Origin: Sinorhizobium americanum
GTDB lineage: Bacteria; Pseudomonadota; Alphaproteobacteria; Rhizobiales; Rhizobiaceae
Direction: 5' to 3'
Assembly: GCF_001651855.1 (NCBI RefSeq)
Contig: NZ_LNQC01000076.1
Coordinates: forward strand, 262,572 to 326,571
Length of the DNA: 64,000 nt
The notes beneath the pieces are model-generated. The model did no database searches. It was not told the DNA's origin and saw nothing but the letters and a program-made list of their open reading frames with translations. The first letter of the stretch is position 1. Each line of letters begins with the position of its first letter. Position numbers and translations under genes: made by a program. Below, piece after piece: positions 26,892 to 35,279 of this stretch.

Positions 26892-27713
26892 ATGAAACAC
26901 CGTCGCCCGACCGTTGCCGATCTCTTGTCGATCAAGGGCAAGCGGCAACTCACCATGCTGCGCGTCGTGACGCTGGAGGAGGCGGAAGCTGCCGAAAAAG
27001 CCGGCATCGACCTCGTATCCGTTCCGCCGGCGCTGCTGGGACCCGAATTCCGCGAGGCGGCACCGACGGTCTTTGCCTTTCCCGGCCTCGAATATGGCGA
27101 CTTTGTCACCGCCGAAGACTATCTGCGCGGCGCGTTCCAGGCGATGCGCGCGGGCGGCGATGCCGTCTATTGCGCCGCCGGCCTTTCGACGGTCAAGCGA
27201 CTGCGCGAGGAAGGCATCCCTGTCTGCGGCCATGTGGGGCTGATCCCGTCCAAGGCCACCTGGACCGGCGGCTTTCGCGCCGTCGGCAAGACGGCAGCGA
27301 GCGCGCTCGAGATCTGGCGCCAGGTGAAGGCGCTCGAAGAGGCAGGCGCGTTCGCGGCCGAGATCGAGGTCGTGCCCGGAGAAGTGGCGGCCGCGATCTC
27401 CGAGCGCACGTCGCTCTTGATGCTCTCCATGGGAGCGGGCACCGGATGCGATGCCCAATATCTCTTTGCCGACGACGTGCTCGGGCAGAACCGCGGCCAT
27501 TATCCCCGCCATGCCAAGGTCTATCGCGACTTTGCCGCCGAATTCGAGCGGCTGCAGCAGGAGCGTATCGCCGCCTTCCGCGAATATGCCGAGGATGTCC
27601 GCTCCGGTGCCTATCCGGAGAAGGCACATCTGGTCGGCATCGAGCCGATGGAGTTGGAGGAATTCCTCGGCAGGATCGATACGTCGGAGCGTGCGGCATT
27701 CCGCGCAAGATGA
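26892..27713 (+). CDS. Divergent PanB (ketopantoate hydroxymethyltransferase) paralogue
   Basis: A 273-residue protein clearly of the PanB fold: GHVGLIPS at 113-120, GGFRAVGKT at 126-133, ALEEAGAFAAEIEVVP at 147-162 (general-base Glu retained at about 159), and GAGTGCDAQYLFADDVLG near 181-198. The N-terminal active-site elements are not conserved. The GDS-type metal Asp site is replaced by VPPA (44-47), and the VKLEGG lysine becomes AVYCAAG with Tyr93. PanB uses methylene-tetrahydrofolate. In an oxygenase/PurU operon this paralogue may handle folate-bound or free formaldehyde rather than make ketopantoate; that is inference. Confidence 0.75.
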   Translation: MKHRRPTVADLLSIKGKRQLTMLRVVTLEEAEAAEKAGIDLVSVPPALLGPEFREAAPTVFAFPGLEYGDFVTAEDYLRGAFQAMRAGGDAVYCAAGLSTVKRLREEGIPVCGHVGLIPSKATWTGGFRAVGKTAASALEIWRQVKALEEAGAFAAEIEVVPGEVAAAISERTSLLMLSMGAGTGCDAQYLFADDVLGQNRGHYPRHAKVYRDFAAEFERLQQERIAAFREYAEDVRSGAYPEKAHLVGIEPMELEEFLGRIDTSERAAFRAR

Positions 27714-27855
27714 TGGCGACAGCGCCGCTGCGTCGTTTCAGACGCAAAAAGGTCGCTGCAGCACTTTCAATTGCTGCAGGAATTATCCTTTAATTGGCTC
27801 GGTCTAAGGAAACGATGGGCGCAGCGCCCCAAGATGCGACAGCTAAGGACGAATG

Positions 27856-28740
27856 ATGCACAGCTATGTCTTGACGGTAACCTGCCAATCCACCCGCGGC
27901 ATCGTCGCGGCGCTATCCGCCTATCTCGCCGAACAGGGCTGCAACATCGTCGACAGCTCGCAATTCGACGACCTCGAAACCGGCCTTTTCTTCATGCGCA
28001 TCTCCTTTATCTCGGAAGAGGGCGTCGGCCGTACTGCACTCGAGGAAGGGCTGAAACCGATCGCGGAGAAATTCGCCATGGAAACGGCGCTCCATGACCA
28101 GTCGGAGCGCACCAAGGTGCTGTTGATGGTGTCGCGTTTCGGTCATTGCCTGAACGACCTGCTTTACCGCTGGAAGATCGGGGCGCTGCCGATCGACATC
28201 GTCGGCGTGGTCTCCAATCACTTCGATTACCAGAAGGTGGTCGTCAACCACGACATTCCCTTCCACCACATCAAGGTGACGAAGGAGAACAAGCCGAAGG
28301 CTGAGGCGCAACTGCTGGAGTTCGTCGAGCAGACCGGCGCCGAGCTGATCGTGCTCGCCCGCTACATGCAGGTGCTGTCGGATGCGTTGTGCAAGCAGAT
28401 GTCGGGGCGGATCATCAACATCCACCATTCCTTCCTGCCGTCGTTCAAGGGCGCCAACCCCTACAAGCAGGCCTATGAGCGCGGCGTCAAGCTGATCGGC
28501 GCGACGGCCCACTACGTCACCGCCGATCTCGACGAAGGCCCGATCATCGAGCAGGACATCGCCCGCATCACCCATGCGCAGTCGGCCGAGGACTATGTGT
28601 CGATCGGCCGCGACGTCGAGAGCCAGGTGCTGGCGCGCGCCGTGCATGCCCATATCCACCACCGCACCTTCATCAACGGCAACCGCGTCGTGGTGTTCCC
28701 GCCGAGCCCGGGGAGCTACGCGTCGGAGCGAATGGGCTGA
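27856..28740 (+). CDS. purU: Formyltetrahydrofolate deformylase
   Basis: A 294-residue enzyme with an N-terminal ACT domain (VLTVTCQSTRGIVAALSAYLAEQGCNI) and a C-terminal formyltransferase-like domain. The catalytic Asn-His-Asp set lies in INIHHSFLPSFKGANPY and the following HYVTADLDEGPII. It hydrolyses 10-formyl-tetrahydrofolate to formate and tetrahydrofolate. The ATG at 27856, six bases after AAGGA, is preferred to the adjacent ATG at 27853. Following a demethylase-type operon it would dispose of one-carbon units as formate. A strong terminator ends the transcript. Confidence 0.9.
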   Translation: MHSYVLTVTCQSTRGIVAALSAYLAEQGCNIVDSSQFDDLETGLFFMRISFISEEGVGRTALEEGLKPIAEKFAMETALHDQSERTKVLLMVSRFGHCLNDLLYRWKIGALPIDIVGVVSNHFDYQKVVVNHDIPFHHIKVTKENKPKAEAQLLEFVEQTGAELIVLARYMQVLSDALCKQMSGRIINIHHSFLPSFKGANPYKQAYERGVKLIGATAHYVTADLDEGPIIEQDIARITHAQSAEDYVSIGRDVESQVLARAVHAHIHHRTFINGNRVVVFPPSPGSYASERMG

Positions 28741-28769
28741 CGCAAGAAAAAACATCACCAATCGACGCG

Positions 28770-28797
28770 ACCCCGTTCGGCAACGAGCGGGGTTTTT
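28770..28797 (+). terminator. Rho-independent terminator after purU
   Basis: A 10-bp stem (28770-28779 with 28784-28793, one G-T wobble) closes on a GCAA tetraloop and is followed by TTTT to 28797. It lies 30 bases after the purU stop and ends the desaturase operon. Confidence 0.9.
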
Positions 28798-28849
28798 CTT
28801 TTCAGGCTGCTGGATCATCTCGCGTTTTCAGGTTTTCAAAAAACGCCGC

Positions 28850-28881
28850 TTGACTTCCCGGTATTATGGCATACCATACTA
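28850..28881 (+). promoter_or_regulatory. Promoter with overlapping GntR-type operator for the DUF1185 operon
   Basis: TTGACT (28850-28855) with a possible -10 TACCAT (28872-28877) 16 bases on. Over the -10 lies TATTATGG-CATA-CCATACTA (28862-28881), a dyad with one mismatch. The same dyad, perfect, is in front of the GntR gene at 39299-39318. The location over the -10 predicts repression. The first gene starts at 28909. Confidence 0.6.
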
Positions 28882-28908
28882 TGTAATAAGATATTGAAGG
28901 AGGCGGCG

Positions 28909-29511
28909 ATGCCCATCGAAATTCGCAAGACCCTGCTGCAGGTGGAGACGACACTGGTCGAAGGCGGCAAGTCTGCGCCGGTGCCGCTGAAGCTCTATTC
29001 GGCAATCGCCGTCGTGAAGAACCCTTGGGCGGGCGCGGGCTACGTCGACAATCTGAAGCCGGAAATTCACGCCGCTGCCCCGGTCCTCGGCGAGTTGCTG
29101 ACGAAGATGATCATCGACGCCGTCGGCTCGGGCGAGGCGGTCGAGGCCTACGGCAAGTCTGCCATCGTCGGTCTCGATGGCGAGATCGAGCACGCCTCGG
29201 CGTTGATCCACACGCTCCGATTCGGCAATCATTACCGCCAGGCCGTCGGCGCCAAATCCTACCTTGCCTTCTGCAATACGCGTGGACCGGCAAACGCGCC
29301 CTTGATGATCCCGCTCATGGATAAGAACGACGAAGGGCGTCGCTCCCATTATCTCACCATCCAGACCGCCGTCCCCGATGCGCCGGCGGCAAACGAGATC
29401 GTCGTTGCGCTTGGCGCCTCGGTCGGTGGACGTCCGCATCACAGAATCGGCGACCGCTATCAGGATCTGAAGGATCTCGGTCAGGACGTTGCCAACCCGG
29501 CAGGCGTTTGA
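28909..29511 (+). CDS. DUF1185 (amino acid synthesis family) protein
   Basis: A 200-residue protein of PF06684 type: IRKTLLQVETTLVEGGK at the N-terminus, YSAIAVVKNPWAGAGYVDNL, GEAVEAYGKSAIVGLDGEIEHASALIHT near 80-110 and SVGGRPHHRIGDRYQDL near the C-terminus. Solved structures of the family have a chorismate-mutase-like fold, but no reaction is established. Conserved polar residues in AYGKSAIVG and HHRIGDR suggest an enzyme. AAGGAGG precedes the ATG. It opens a catabolic operon controlled by a GntR-type operator. Confidence 0.8.
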   Translation: MPIEIRKTLLQVETTLVEGGKSAPVPLKLYSAIAVVKNPWAGAGYVDNLKPEIHAAAPVLGELLTKMIIDAVGSGEAVEAYGKSAIVGLDGEIEHASALIHTLRFGNHYRQAVGAKSYLAFCNTRGPANAPLMIPLMDKNDEGRRSHYLTIQTAVPDAPAANEIVVALGASVGGRPHHRIGDRYQDLKDLGQDVANPAGV

Positions 29512-29534
29512 CGTTTCTTTATTGGACCGTGACG

Positions 29535-30362
29535 ATGCTTCAGTCAGAGCGAACGGAATTTGCAGGTCTGGGTGCCAGACGCGAGCGTACTGCGCATGGC
29601 GCCGCCTATGTGGAGACCGGCCATGGCGAACCGCTTGTCCTCATCCACGGAGTCGGCATGCGGCTCGAGGCCTGGGCACCGCAGGTCGCCGCCTTGTCCG
29701 ACCGGTGGCGGGTCATCGCCGTCGACATGCCGGGCCATGGCAAGAGCGACAGGCTCGATCCGGGCGCGAGGCTCGAGGATTTCGTCGCCTGGCTGCGTGT
29801 CTTTTTTGATGACCTCAAGCTGGACCGCGTCAGTCTTGCCGGACATTCGATGGGCGCCTTGATCGCCGGTGGCGCGGCCGTGACCTTTGGTGCGTGCATC
29901 CGCCGGGTGGCGCTTCTGAATGGCGTATACTTGCGCGATGCCGATGCGAAGGCGGCGGTTGTCGCCCGGGCCGAGATGATCGGCAAGGGCGCTGTCGATG
30001 TCGACGGGCCGCTGAAGCGCTGGTTCGGCGACAGTAGCGAAACCGCTTCGGTCTATGAACTGACGCGAGGCTGGTTGCAGGCCGTCGATCCTGAAGGCTA
30101 TGCGACGGCCTATAGCGCCTTTGCGAATGGCGATGCCATCTATGCGGCACGCTGGTCCGAGGTTGGTTGTCCGGCCCTGTTTCTGACCGGCTCGGAGGAC
30201 CCGAACTCAACACCGGAAATGGCGCGCGCCATGGCCGCCGCAGCGCTTTGCGGCTGGGCGCGGATTATCGAAGGGCACCGCCACATGGTCAATCTGACGG
30301 CGCCGGACGCGGTCAATGCGATCCTCGAGGACTGGCTCTCAAAGGAAGGGGAGAAGTCATGA
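29535..30362 (+). CDS. Alpha/beta hydrolase
   Basis: A 275-residue serine hydrolase. The oxyanion HGVG (residues about 44-47) is followed by the nucleophile elbow GHSMG near 111, the acid in LFLTGSEDPNSTP near 220 and the histidine in EGHRHMVNL near 245. The frame is open from 29508, but ATG 29535 is the first normal start; Shine-Dalgarno support is weak, so coupling to the upstream gene is likely. In this operon it may open a lactone or ester made by the flavin monooxygenase. There is no signal peptide. Confidence 0.85.
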   Translation: MLQSERTEFAGLGARRERTAHGAAYVETGHGEPLVLIHGVGMRLEAWAPQVAALSDRWRVIAVDMPGHGKSDRLDPGARLEDFVAWLRVFFDDLKLDRVSLAGHSMGALIAGGAAVTFGACIRRVALLNGVYLRDADAKAAVVARAEMIGKGAVDVDGPLKRWFGDSSETASVYELTRGWLQAVDPEGYATAYSAFANGDAIYAARWSEVGCPALFLTGSEDPNSTPEMARAMAAAALCGWARIIEGHRHMVNLTAPDAVNAILEDWLSKEGEKS

Positions 30363-31291
30363 CAACAGCTTCTTTCGACCCCCGCGCGTTGCGCGACGCT
30401 TTCGGTTCTTTCATGACCGGCGTGACAGTGGTCACGGCGAACGACGCGTCGGGACGGCCCATCGGTTTCACGGCGAACTCCTTCGCCTCTGTATCCATCG
30501 ATCCGCCGCTCCTGCTCGTCTGTCTGGCGAAAACCTCCCGCAATTTCGCGACGATGACTACGGCCAAGGGTTTTGGCGTCAACGTTCTCTCCGAAAAGCA
30601 GATGACAGTCTCCAACACCTTCGCCAAACCGGTGGAGGACCGCTTCGCCGCGGTCGAATGGAAGAATGGACCGCATGGTGCGCCGATTCTTGCGGGCGTC
30701 AGCGCGTGGTTCGATTGTTCGACGAACGAGATCGTCGACGCCGGTGACCACGCCATCCTGATCGGTCGCGTCGAGGCCTTCGAGAACGGCGCCATGGCCG
30801 GACTCGGCTTCGCCCGCGGCAGCTACATCACGCCGGGCCTAGCCAGCAAGGCGGTCTCGGCCGCCGCCGAGGGTGTGCCGCTGATCGCCGCCGTCGTCGA
30901 GCGGGACGGCGCGGTCCTGTTGATTTCCGAGGCGGATGGCCGCTGGCGCCTGCCGCAGATGGAGCTCAAGGGCGGCGAGCCGCTGGCGGCGCTGCAAGAT
31001 TATCTGACGGACGCGACGGGATTGGCGGTCGAGGTCGGCTTCCTCTACTCGGTCTACGACAACAAGGCGACCGGTCACCAGCATATCGTCTACCGCGCCG
31101 TTGCCGAGCCCGGCGACACCAAGGCGGGGCGGTTCGTCCCGATTGCGGACCTGCCGCTCGACGCGATGGACAACTCCGCCACGGCCGATCTCCTGAGGCG
31201 CTTTGCCGCCGAGAGCGCGCTCGGCAACTTCGGCGTTTACGTCGGGGATGAGAAACAGGGCAAGGTTCACCCCTATGCCAGAAAGGCCTGA
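30359..31291 (+). CDS. Flavin reductase fused to a degenerate Nudix domain
   Basis: A 310-residue protein that starts in an ATGA overlap with the hydrolase. Residues 1-160 are the FMN-binding split-barrel flavin reductase type (FGSFMTGVTVVTA, FTANSFASVSIDPPLLLVC, RNFATM). Residues 172-290 match a Nudix fold (PLIAAVVERDGAVLLIS, WRLPQMELKGGEPLAALQDYLTDATGL). The Nudix box is altered: the REL glutamate is Tyr and the EE pair is DA, so metal-dependent hydrolysis is unlikely and a sensor or flavin-nucleotide binding role is more plausible. It should feed reduced FMN to the neighbouring luciferase-like oxygenase. Confidence 0.8.
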   Translation: MTTASFDPRALRDAFGSFMTGVTVVTANDASGRPIGFTANSFASVSIDPPLLLVCLAKTSRNFATMTTAKGFGVNVLSEKQMTVSNTFAKPVEDRFAAVEWKNGPHGAPILAGVSAWFDCSTNEIVDAGDHAILIGRVEAFENGAMAGLGFARGSYITPGLASKAVSAAAEGVPLIAAVVERDGAVLLISEADGRWRLPQMELKGGEPLAALQDYLTDATGLAVEVGFLYSVYDNKATGHQHIVYRAVAEPGDTKAGRFVPIADLPLDAMDNSATADLLRRFAAESALGNFGVYVGDEKQGKVHPYARKA

Positions 31292-31294
31292 CCC

Positions 31295-32335
31295 ATGAAA
31301 TTCTCGCTTTTCGTGCATCTCGAGCGGCTCAATCCCGGACAGTCGGACGAGAGCCTCTATCGCGAGTTCATCCAGCTTTGTGAAATCGCCGACAAGGGCG
31401 GCATGCATGCGATCTGGACCGGTGAGCACCATGGCATGAGCTTCACGATCGCGCCCAATCCCTTCCTCAGCCTCGCCGATCTCGCGCGCCGCACCAAGAA
31501 TGTCCGGCTCGGCACAGGCACGGTGATTGCGCCCTTCTGGCATCCCATCAAGCTCGCCGGGGAAGCGGCGATGACCGACATCATCAGCGACGGTCGGCTC
31601 GACATCGGCATTGCCCGCGGCGCCTATAGTTTCGAATACGAGCGGCTCGCCCCCGGATTGGACGCTTGGGGCGCCGGCCAGCGGATGCGCGAGCTCATCC
31701 CCGCCATCAAGGGCCTGTGGGAAGGCGACTACGCGCATGAGAGCGAGTTCTGGACCTTTCCGTCGACGACCTCGGCGCCGAAGCCGATGCAGGCGCCGCA
31801 TCCGCCGATCTGGGTGGCGGCGCGCGATCCCAACAGCCATGAATTCGCGGTCGCCAATGGCTGCAACGTACAGGTCACACCGCTTTGGAACGGCGACGGC
31901 GAGATCGCCAGCCTGATGGAGCGTTTCGAGGCGGCCTGCGCCAAGAACCCGGAGATCAAGCGCCCGAAGATCATGCTGCTGCAGCACGCCTATGTCGGCA
32001 CGGACGAGGCTGATCTCGAACAGGCCGCCAGGGAGATGAGCGTCTACTACAACTATTTCTTCGCCTGGTTCAAAAACGAAAAGCCTATCCGGCAGGGGCT
32101 GATCAAGACGATTTCCGAAGAGGAAATGGCTGAGAATGCGCTGATCTCGCCCGAGGTGATGCGCAAGAACCTCGCGGTCGGCACGGCCGATCAAGTCATC
32201 GCCCGCCTGAAGACCTATCAGGCGATGGGTTACGACGAATATTCCTTCTGGATCGATACCGGCATGAGCTTCGAGCGCAAGAAGGCCTCGCTTGAGCGCT
32301 TCATCGCCGACGTCATGCCGGCATTTGCGGAGTAG
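31295..32335 (+). CDS. LLM-class flavin-dependent monooxygenase
   Basis: A 346-residue luciferase-like TIM-barrel enzyme. Typical elements are FIQLCEIADKGGMHAIWTGEHHGM near 25-50, VRLGTGTVIAPFWHPIKLAGEAAMTDIISDGRLDIGIARGAY near 70-110, and PPIWVAARDPNSHEFAVANGCNVQVTP near 170. It takes reduced FMN from the reductase encoded just upstream and adds one oxygen atom to a substrate, by hydroxylation, Baeyer-Villiger oxidation or desulfonation. With a hydrolase and an aldehyde dehydrogenase nearby, ring or C-N bond oxidation is plausible. The gene follows after 3 bases. Confidence 0.85.
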   Translation: MKFSLFVHLERLNPGQSDESLYREFIQLCEIADKGGMHAIWTGEHHGMSFTIAPNPFLSLADLARRTKNVRLGTGTVIAPFWHPIKLAGEAAMTDIISDGRLDIGIARGAYSFEYERLAPGLDAWGAGQRMRELIPAIKGLWEGDYAHESEFWTFPSTTSAPKPMQAPHPPIWVAARDPNSHEFAVANGCNVQVTPLWNGDGEIASLMERFEAACAKNPEIKRPKIMLLQHAYVGTDEADLEQAAREMSVYYNYFFAWFKNEKPIRQGLIKTISEEEMAENALISPEVMRKNLAVGTADQVIARLKTYQAMGYDEYSFWIDTGMSFERKKASLERFIADVMPAFAE

Positions 32336-32340
32336 GGCAC

Positions 32341-33804
32341 ATGCAGCGCTTCCAGTGCTATATCGATGGCGAATTTGCAGACGGCGAAGCCCGCTTCGAA
32401 AGCATCGACCCGGCGACGGGTGCCGCCTGGGCGGAGATGCCGGAAGCGCGCGAAGCCGATGTCAATCGCGCTGTCGAGGCGGCCCATAGGGCCCTTTACG
32501 CGGGACCGTGGTCCAAGCTGACCGCCACCCAGCGAGGCAAGCTTCTTTACAAGCTTGCCGACCTCGTCGCCGAGAATGCCCAGAAACTGGCCGAACTGGA
32601 GACCCGGGACACGGGCAAGATCATCCGCGAGACCTCGGCGCAGATCGCCTATGTCGCGGAATATTATCGCTATTACGCCGGGATCGCCGACAAGATCGAG
32701 GGTTCCTATCTGCCGATCGACAAGCCGGACATGGATGTCTGGCTGCGCCGCGAACCGATCGGCGTCGTCGCCATGGTCGTGCCGTGGAACAGCCAGCTGT
32801 TCCTGTCGGCGGTGAAGATCGGCCCGGCGCTGGCGGCCGGCTGCACCATGGTGGTGAAGGCCTCGGAAGACGGGCCGGCGCCGCTCCTTGAATTTGCCCG
32901 GCTCATCTGCGAGGCGGGCTTCCCGGCCGGCGTCGTCAATATCATCACCGGCTTCGGCCCCGCCTGCGGTGCGGCGCTCAGCCGTCATCCGAAGGTCGAT
33001 CATATCGCCTTTACCGGCGGGCCGGAGACGGCGCGTCATGTGGTACGCAATTCGGCGGAGAACCTCGCCTCGACCTCGCTTGAGCTCGGTGGCAAGTCGC
33101 CCTTCATCGTCTTTGCCGATGCCGATCTTGAGAGTGCGGCCAATGCCCAGGTCGCCGGTATCTTCGCGGCGACCGGCCAGAGCTGCGTCGCCGGCTCGCG
33201 GTTGATTGTCGAGACAAGCGTCAAGGACCGCTTCCTCGACATCCTCAAGGCAAAGGCCGAGGCGGTCCGGATCGGCAGCCCTCTCGACATGGCGACCGAG
33301 GTCGGGCCACTCGCGACTCGCCGTCAGCGAGACCATATCGAGGCGCTCGTCGACCGCTCGCTCGCCGTCGGCGCCAGATTGGTCACAGGCGGCCGGGCAG
33401 CCGAGGGCGCCGGCTACTACTATCGGCCGACAATTCTCGATTGCGACGGCAGTTCTTCGCCCTCGCTCGAAGAGGAATTCTTCGGGCCGGTCCTCTCGGT
33501 GGTTTCCTTCGACACCGAAGCGGAGGCGCTCGCCACCGCCAACAATACCCGCTACGGCCTTGCGGCCGGCCTCTTCACCCGCGATCTCACCCGCGCCCAT
33601 CGCCTGATGAAAGGGATCCGCGCCGGGATCGTCTGGGTCAACACCTACCGGGCGGTCTCGCCGATCGCCCCCTTCGGCGGTTTCGGGCTCTCCGGCCACG
33701 GCCGCGAGGGCGGCATGGCGGCCGCGCTTGACTTTACACGGACGAAGACCGTGTGGCTGAGGACGTCAAACGAGCCGATCCCCGATCCTTTCGTGATGCG
33801 GTGA
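32341..33804 (+). CDS. NAD(P)-dependent aldehyde dehydrogenase
   Basis: A 487-residue ALDH. The cofactor region is VVPWNSQLFLSAVKIGPALAAG near 145 and FTGGPETARHV near 225. The catalytic Glu is in LELGGKSP near 250 and the nucleophilic Cys in ATGQSCVAGSR near 283. The tail has EEFFGPVLSV and the GGFGLSGHGREGG loop. It oxidises an aldehyde to an acid or CoA-free carboxylate. It sits five bases after the monooxygenase stop and would take an aldehyde released by that pathway. Confidence 0.92.
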   Translation: MQRFQCYIDGEFADGEARFESIDPATGAAWAEMPEAREADVNRAVEAAHRALYAGPWSKLTATQRGKLLYKLADLVAENAQKLAELETRDTGKIIRETSAQIAYVAEYYRYYAGIADKIEGSYLPIDKPDMDVWLRREPIGVVAMVVPWNSQLFLSAVKIGPALAAGCTMVVKASEDGPAPLLEFARLICEAGFPAGVVNIITGFGPACGAALSRHPKVDHIAFTGGPETARHVVRNSAENLASTSLELGGKSPFIVFADADLESAANAQVAGIFAATGQSCVAGSRLIVETSVKDRFLDILKAKAEAVRIGSPLDMATEVGPLATRRQRDHIEALVDRSLAVGARLVTGGRAAEGAGYYYRPTILDCDGSSSPSLEEEFFGPVLSVVSFDTEAEALATANNTRYGLAAGLFTRDLTRAHRLMKGIRAGIVWVNTYRAVSPIAPFGGFGLSGHGREGGMAAALDFTRTKTVWLRTSNEPIPDPFVMR

Positions 33805-33809
33805 CGGCG

Positions 33810-34136
33810 ATGTTCTACGAAATCCGCACCTATCGGCTGAAGAACGGCGCCATCCCCGCCTACCTGAAGGTGGTCGAGGAAGAGGGCATCGCCATCCAGA
33901 AGAAGCATCTCGGTGAGCTCGTCGCCTATTTCTTCTCCGAGATCGGACCGATCAACGAGATTGTCCACATCTGGGCCTACCGGAGCCTCGACGATCGCGA
34001 GAGGTGCCGCGCCGCGCTCATGGAAGACCCGGACTGGCGGGCTTTCCTCCCCAAGATACGCGACCTGATAGAAGTCGCGGAGAACAAGATCATGAAGGCG
34101 GCGCGCTTTTCGCCGACAGGCGGCAGCGCGTCATAG
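33810..34136 (+). CDS. NIPSNAP family protein
   Basis: A 108-residue ferredoxin-like (dimeric alpha/beta-barrel) protein starting MFYEIRTYRLKNGAIPAYLK, with IHIWAYRSLDDRERCRAALMEDPDW near 50-75. This is the NIPSNAP/ABM-like fold, found as small accessory enzymes or monooxygenases in catabolic operons. The exact role is unknown. The ATG at 33810 is five bases after the aldehyde dehydrogenase stop, so it is part of the operon. Confidence 0.8.
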   Translation: MFYEIRTYRLKNGAIPAYLKVVEEEGIAIQKKHLGELVAYFFSEIGPINEIVHIWAYRSLDDRERCRAALMEDPDWRAFLPKIRDLIEVAENKIMKAARFSPTGGSAS

Positions 34137-34173
34137 AACAACCAAGCAAAACCGGGTCACGGAGCAAGGGAAC

Positions 34174-35184
34174 ATGAAGAAGATATTCGCTTTGGCGGCT
34201 GCGGCCGCAATTATCGCAACGGCTATGCCGGCAACAGCCGCCGATCTTGTCTTTTCGAGCTGGGGCGGCACGACGCAGGATGCGCAGAAAATCGCCTGGG
34301 CCGAAAAATTCACGGAGCAGACCGGCATCAATGTCCTCCAGGACGGGCCGACCGACTACGGCAAACTGAAGGCGATGGTCGAGGCGAACGCCGTCACCTG
34401 GGACGTCGTCGACGTTGAGGGCGACTACGCCGCCCAGGCCGGCAAGAACGGCCTGCTCGAAAAGCTCGACTTCTCCGTCATCGACAAATCGAAGCTCGAT
34501 CCGCGCTTCGTCACCGACTATTCGGTCGGCAGCTTCTATTATTCCTTCGTCATCGGCTGCAACAAGGACGCGGTCGAGGCCTGCCCGAAGAGCTGGGCGG
34601 ACCTCTTCGACATCGAGAAGTTCCCCGGCAAGCGCGCCTTCTACAAGTGGTCGGCCCCGGGCGTCATCGAGGCGGCGCTGCTTGCCGACGGCGTGCCCGC
34701 CGACAAGCTCTATCCGCTCGATCTTGACCGCGCCTTCAAGAAGCTCGACACGATCAAGCCGGAGATCATTTGGTGGACCGGCGGCGCGCAGTCGCAGCAG
34801 CTCCTCGCCTCCGCCGAGGCCCCCTTCGGCAGCCTCTGGAACGGCCGCATGACGGCGCTTGCCCAGAGCGGCATCAATGTCGAGACCTCCTGGGAGCAGA
34901 ACATCACCGCCGCCGACTCCCTCGTCGTGCCGAAGGGCGCGAAGAACAAGGAAGCCGCGATGCAGTTCATCGCGCTTGCCACTTCGCCTCAGGCGCAGGC
35001 CGATCTCGCCAAGGCCACCGGCTACGCGCCGATCAACCTGGATTCGCCCAAGGTGATGGACCCGGAATTGGCGAAGACATTGCCGGATGCGCAGACAGCG
35101 AGCCAGGTCAATGCCGACATGAGCTACTGGGCAGAGAACCGCGACGCAATCGGCGAGCGCTGGTACGCCTGGCAGGCAGAGTAA
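34174..35184 (+). CDS. PotD-like ABC transporter substrate-binding protein
   Basis: A 336-residue periplasmic protein. The signal peptide MKKIFALAAAAAIIATAMPATAA is cut before DLVFSSWGG. The mature part shows the spermidine/putrescine-type SBP pattern: SWGGTTQDAQKIAWAEKFTEQTG, then WDVVDVEGDYAAQAGKNGLLEKLD, and an IKPEIIWWTGGAQSQQLL segment near 190 forming the binding cleft. The ligand may be an amine but is unproven. It links to the catabolic operon upstream with a 37-base gap, suggesting that it imports the operon's substrate. Confidence 0.88.
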   Translation: MKKIFALAAAAAIIATAMPATAADLVFSSWGGTTQDAQKIAWAEKFTEQTGINVLQDGPTDYGKLKAMVEANAVTWDVVDVEGDYAAQAGKNGLLEKLDFSVIDKSKLDPRFVTDYSVGSFYYSFVIGCNKDAVEACPKSWADLFDIEKFPGKRAFYKWSAPGVIEAALLADGVPADKLYPLDLDRAFKKLDTIKPEIIWWTGGAQSQQLLASAEAPFGSLWNGRMTALAQSGINVETSWEQNITAADSLVVPKGAKNKEAAMQFIALATSPQAQADLAKATGYAPINLDSPKVMDPELAKTLPDAQTASQVNADMSYWAENRDAIGERWYAWQAE

Positions 35185-35192
35185 ATCAAGGA

Positions 35193-35223
35193 GGCGGGGA
35201 GGGCGCAGCCCGTACTCCCCGCC
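35193..35223 (+). terminator. Stem-loop after the PotD-like gene
   Basis: GGCGGGGAG (35193-35201) and CTCCCCGCC (35215-35223) form a perfect 9-bp stem with a 13-base loop and no T-tract. It lies 8 bases after the binding-protein stop and before the permease genes, a typical arrangement for raising binding-protein abundance. Confidence 0.6.
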
Positions 35224-35279
35224 GATCCGGCGCAGGGCACGAGGAGGTCCCTCGCGCAGCTGAAATGGGAGAGACAGCT

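Noticed and set aside
26145-27629. 494-residue minus-strand open frame opposite the PanB-like gene
   Set aside because: Antisense shadow without recognisable motifs; the plus strand carries a PanB-family protein.
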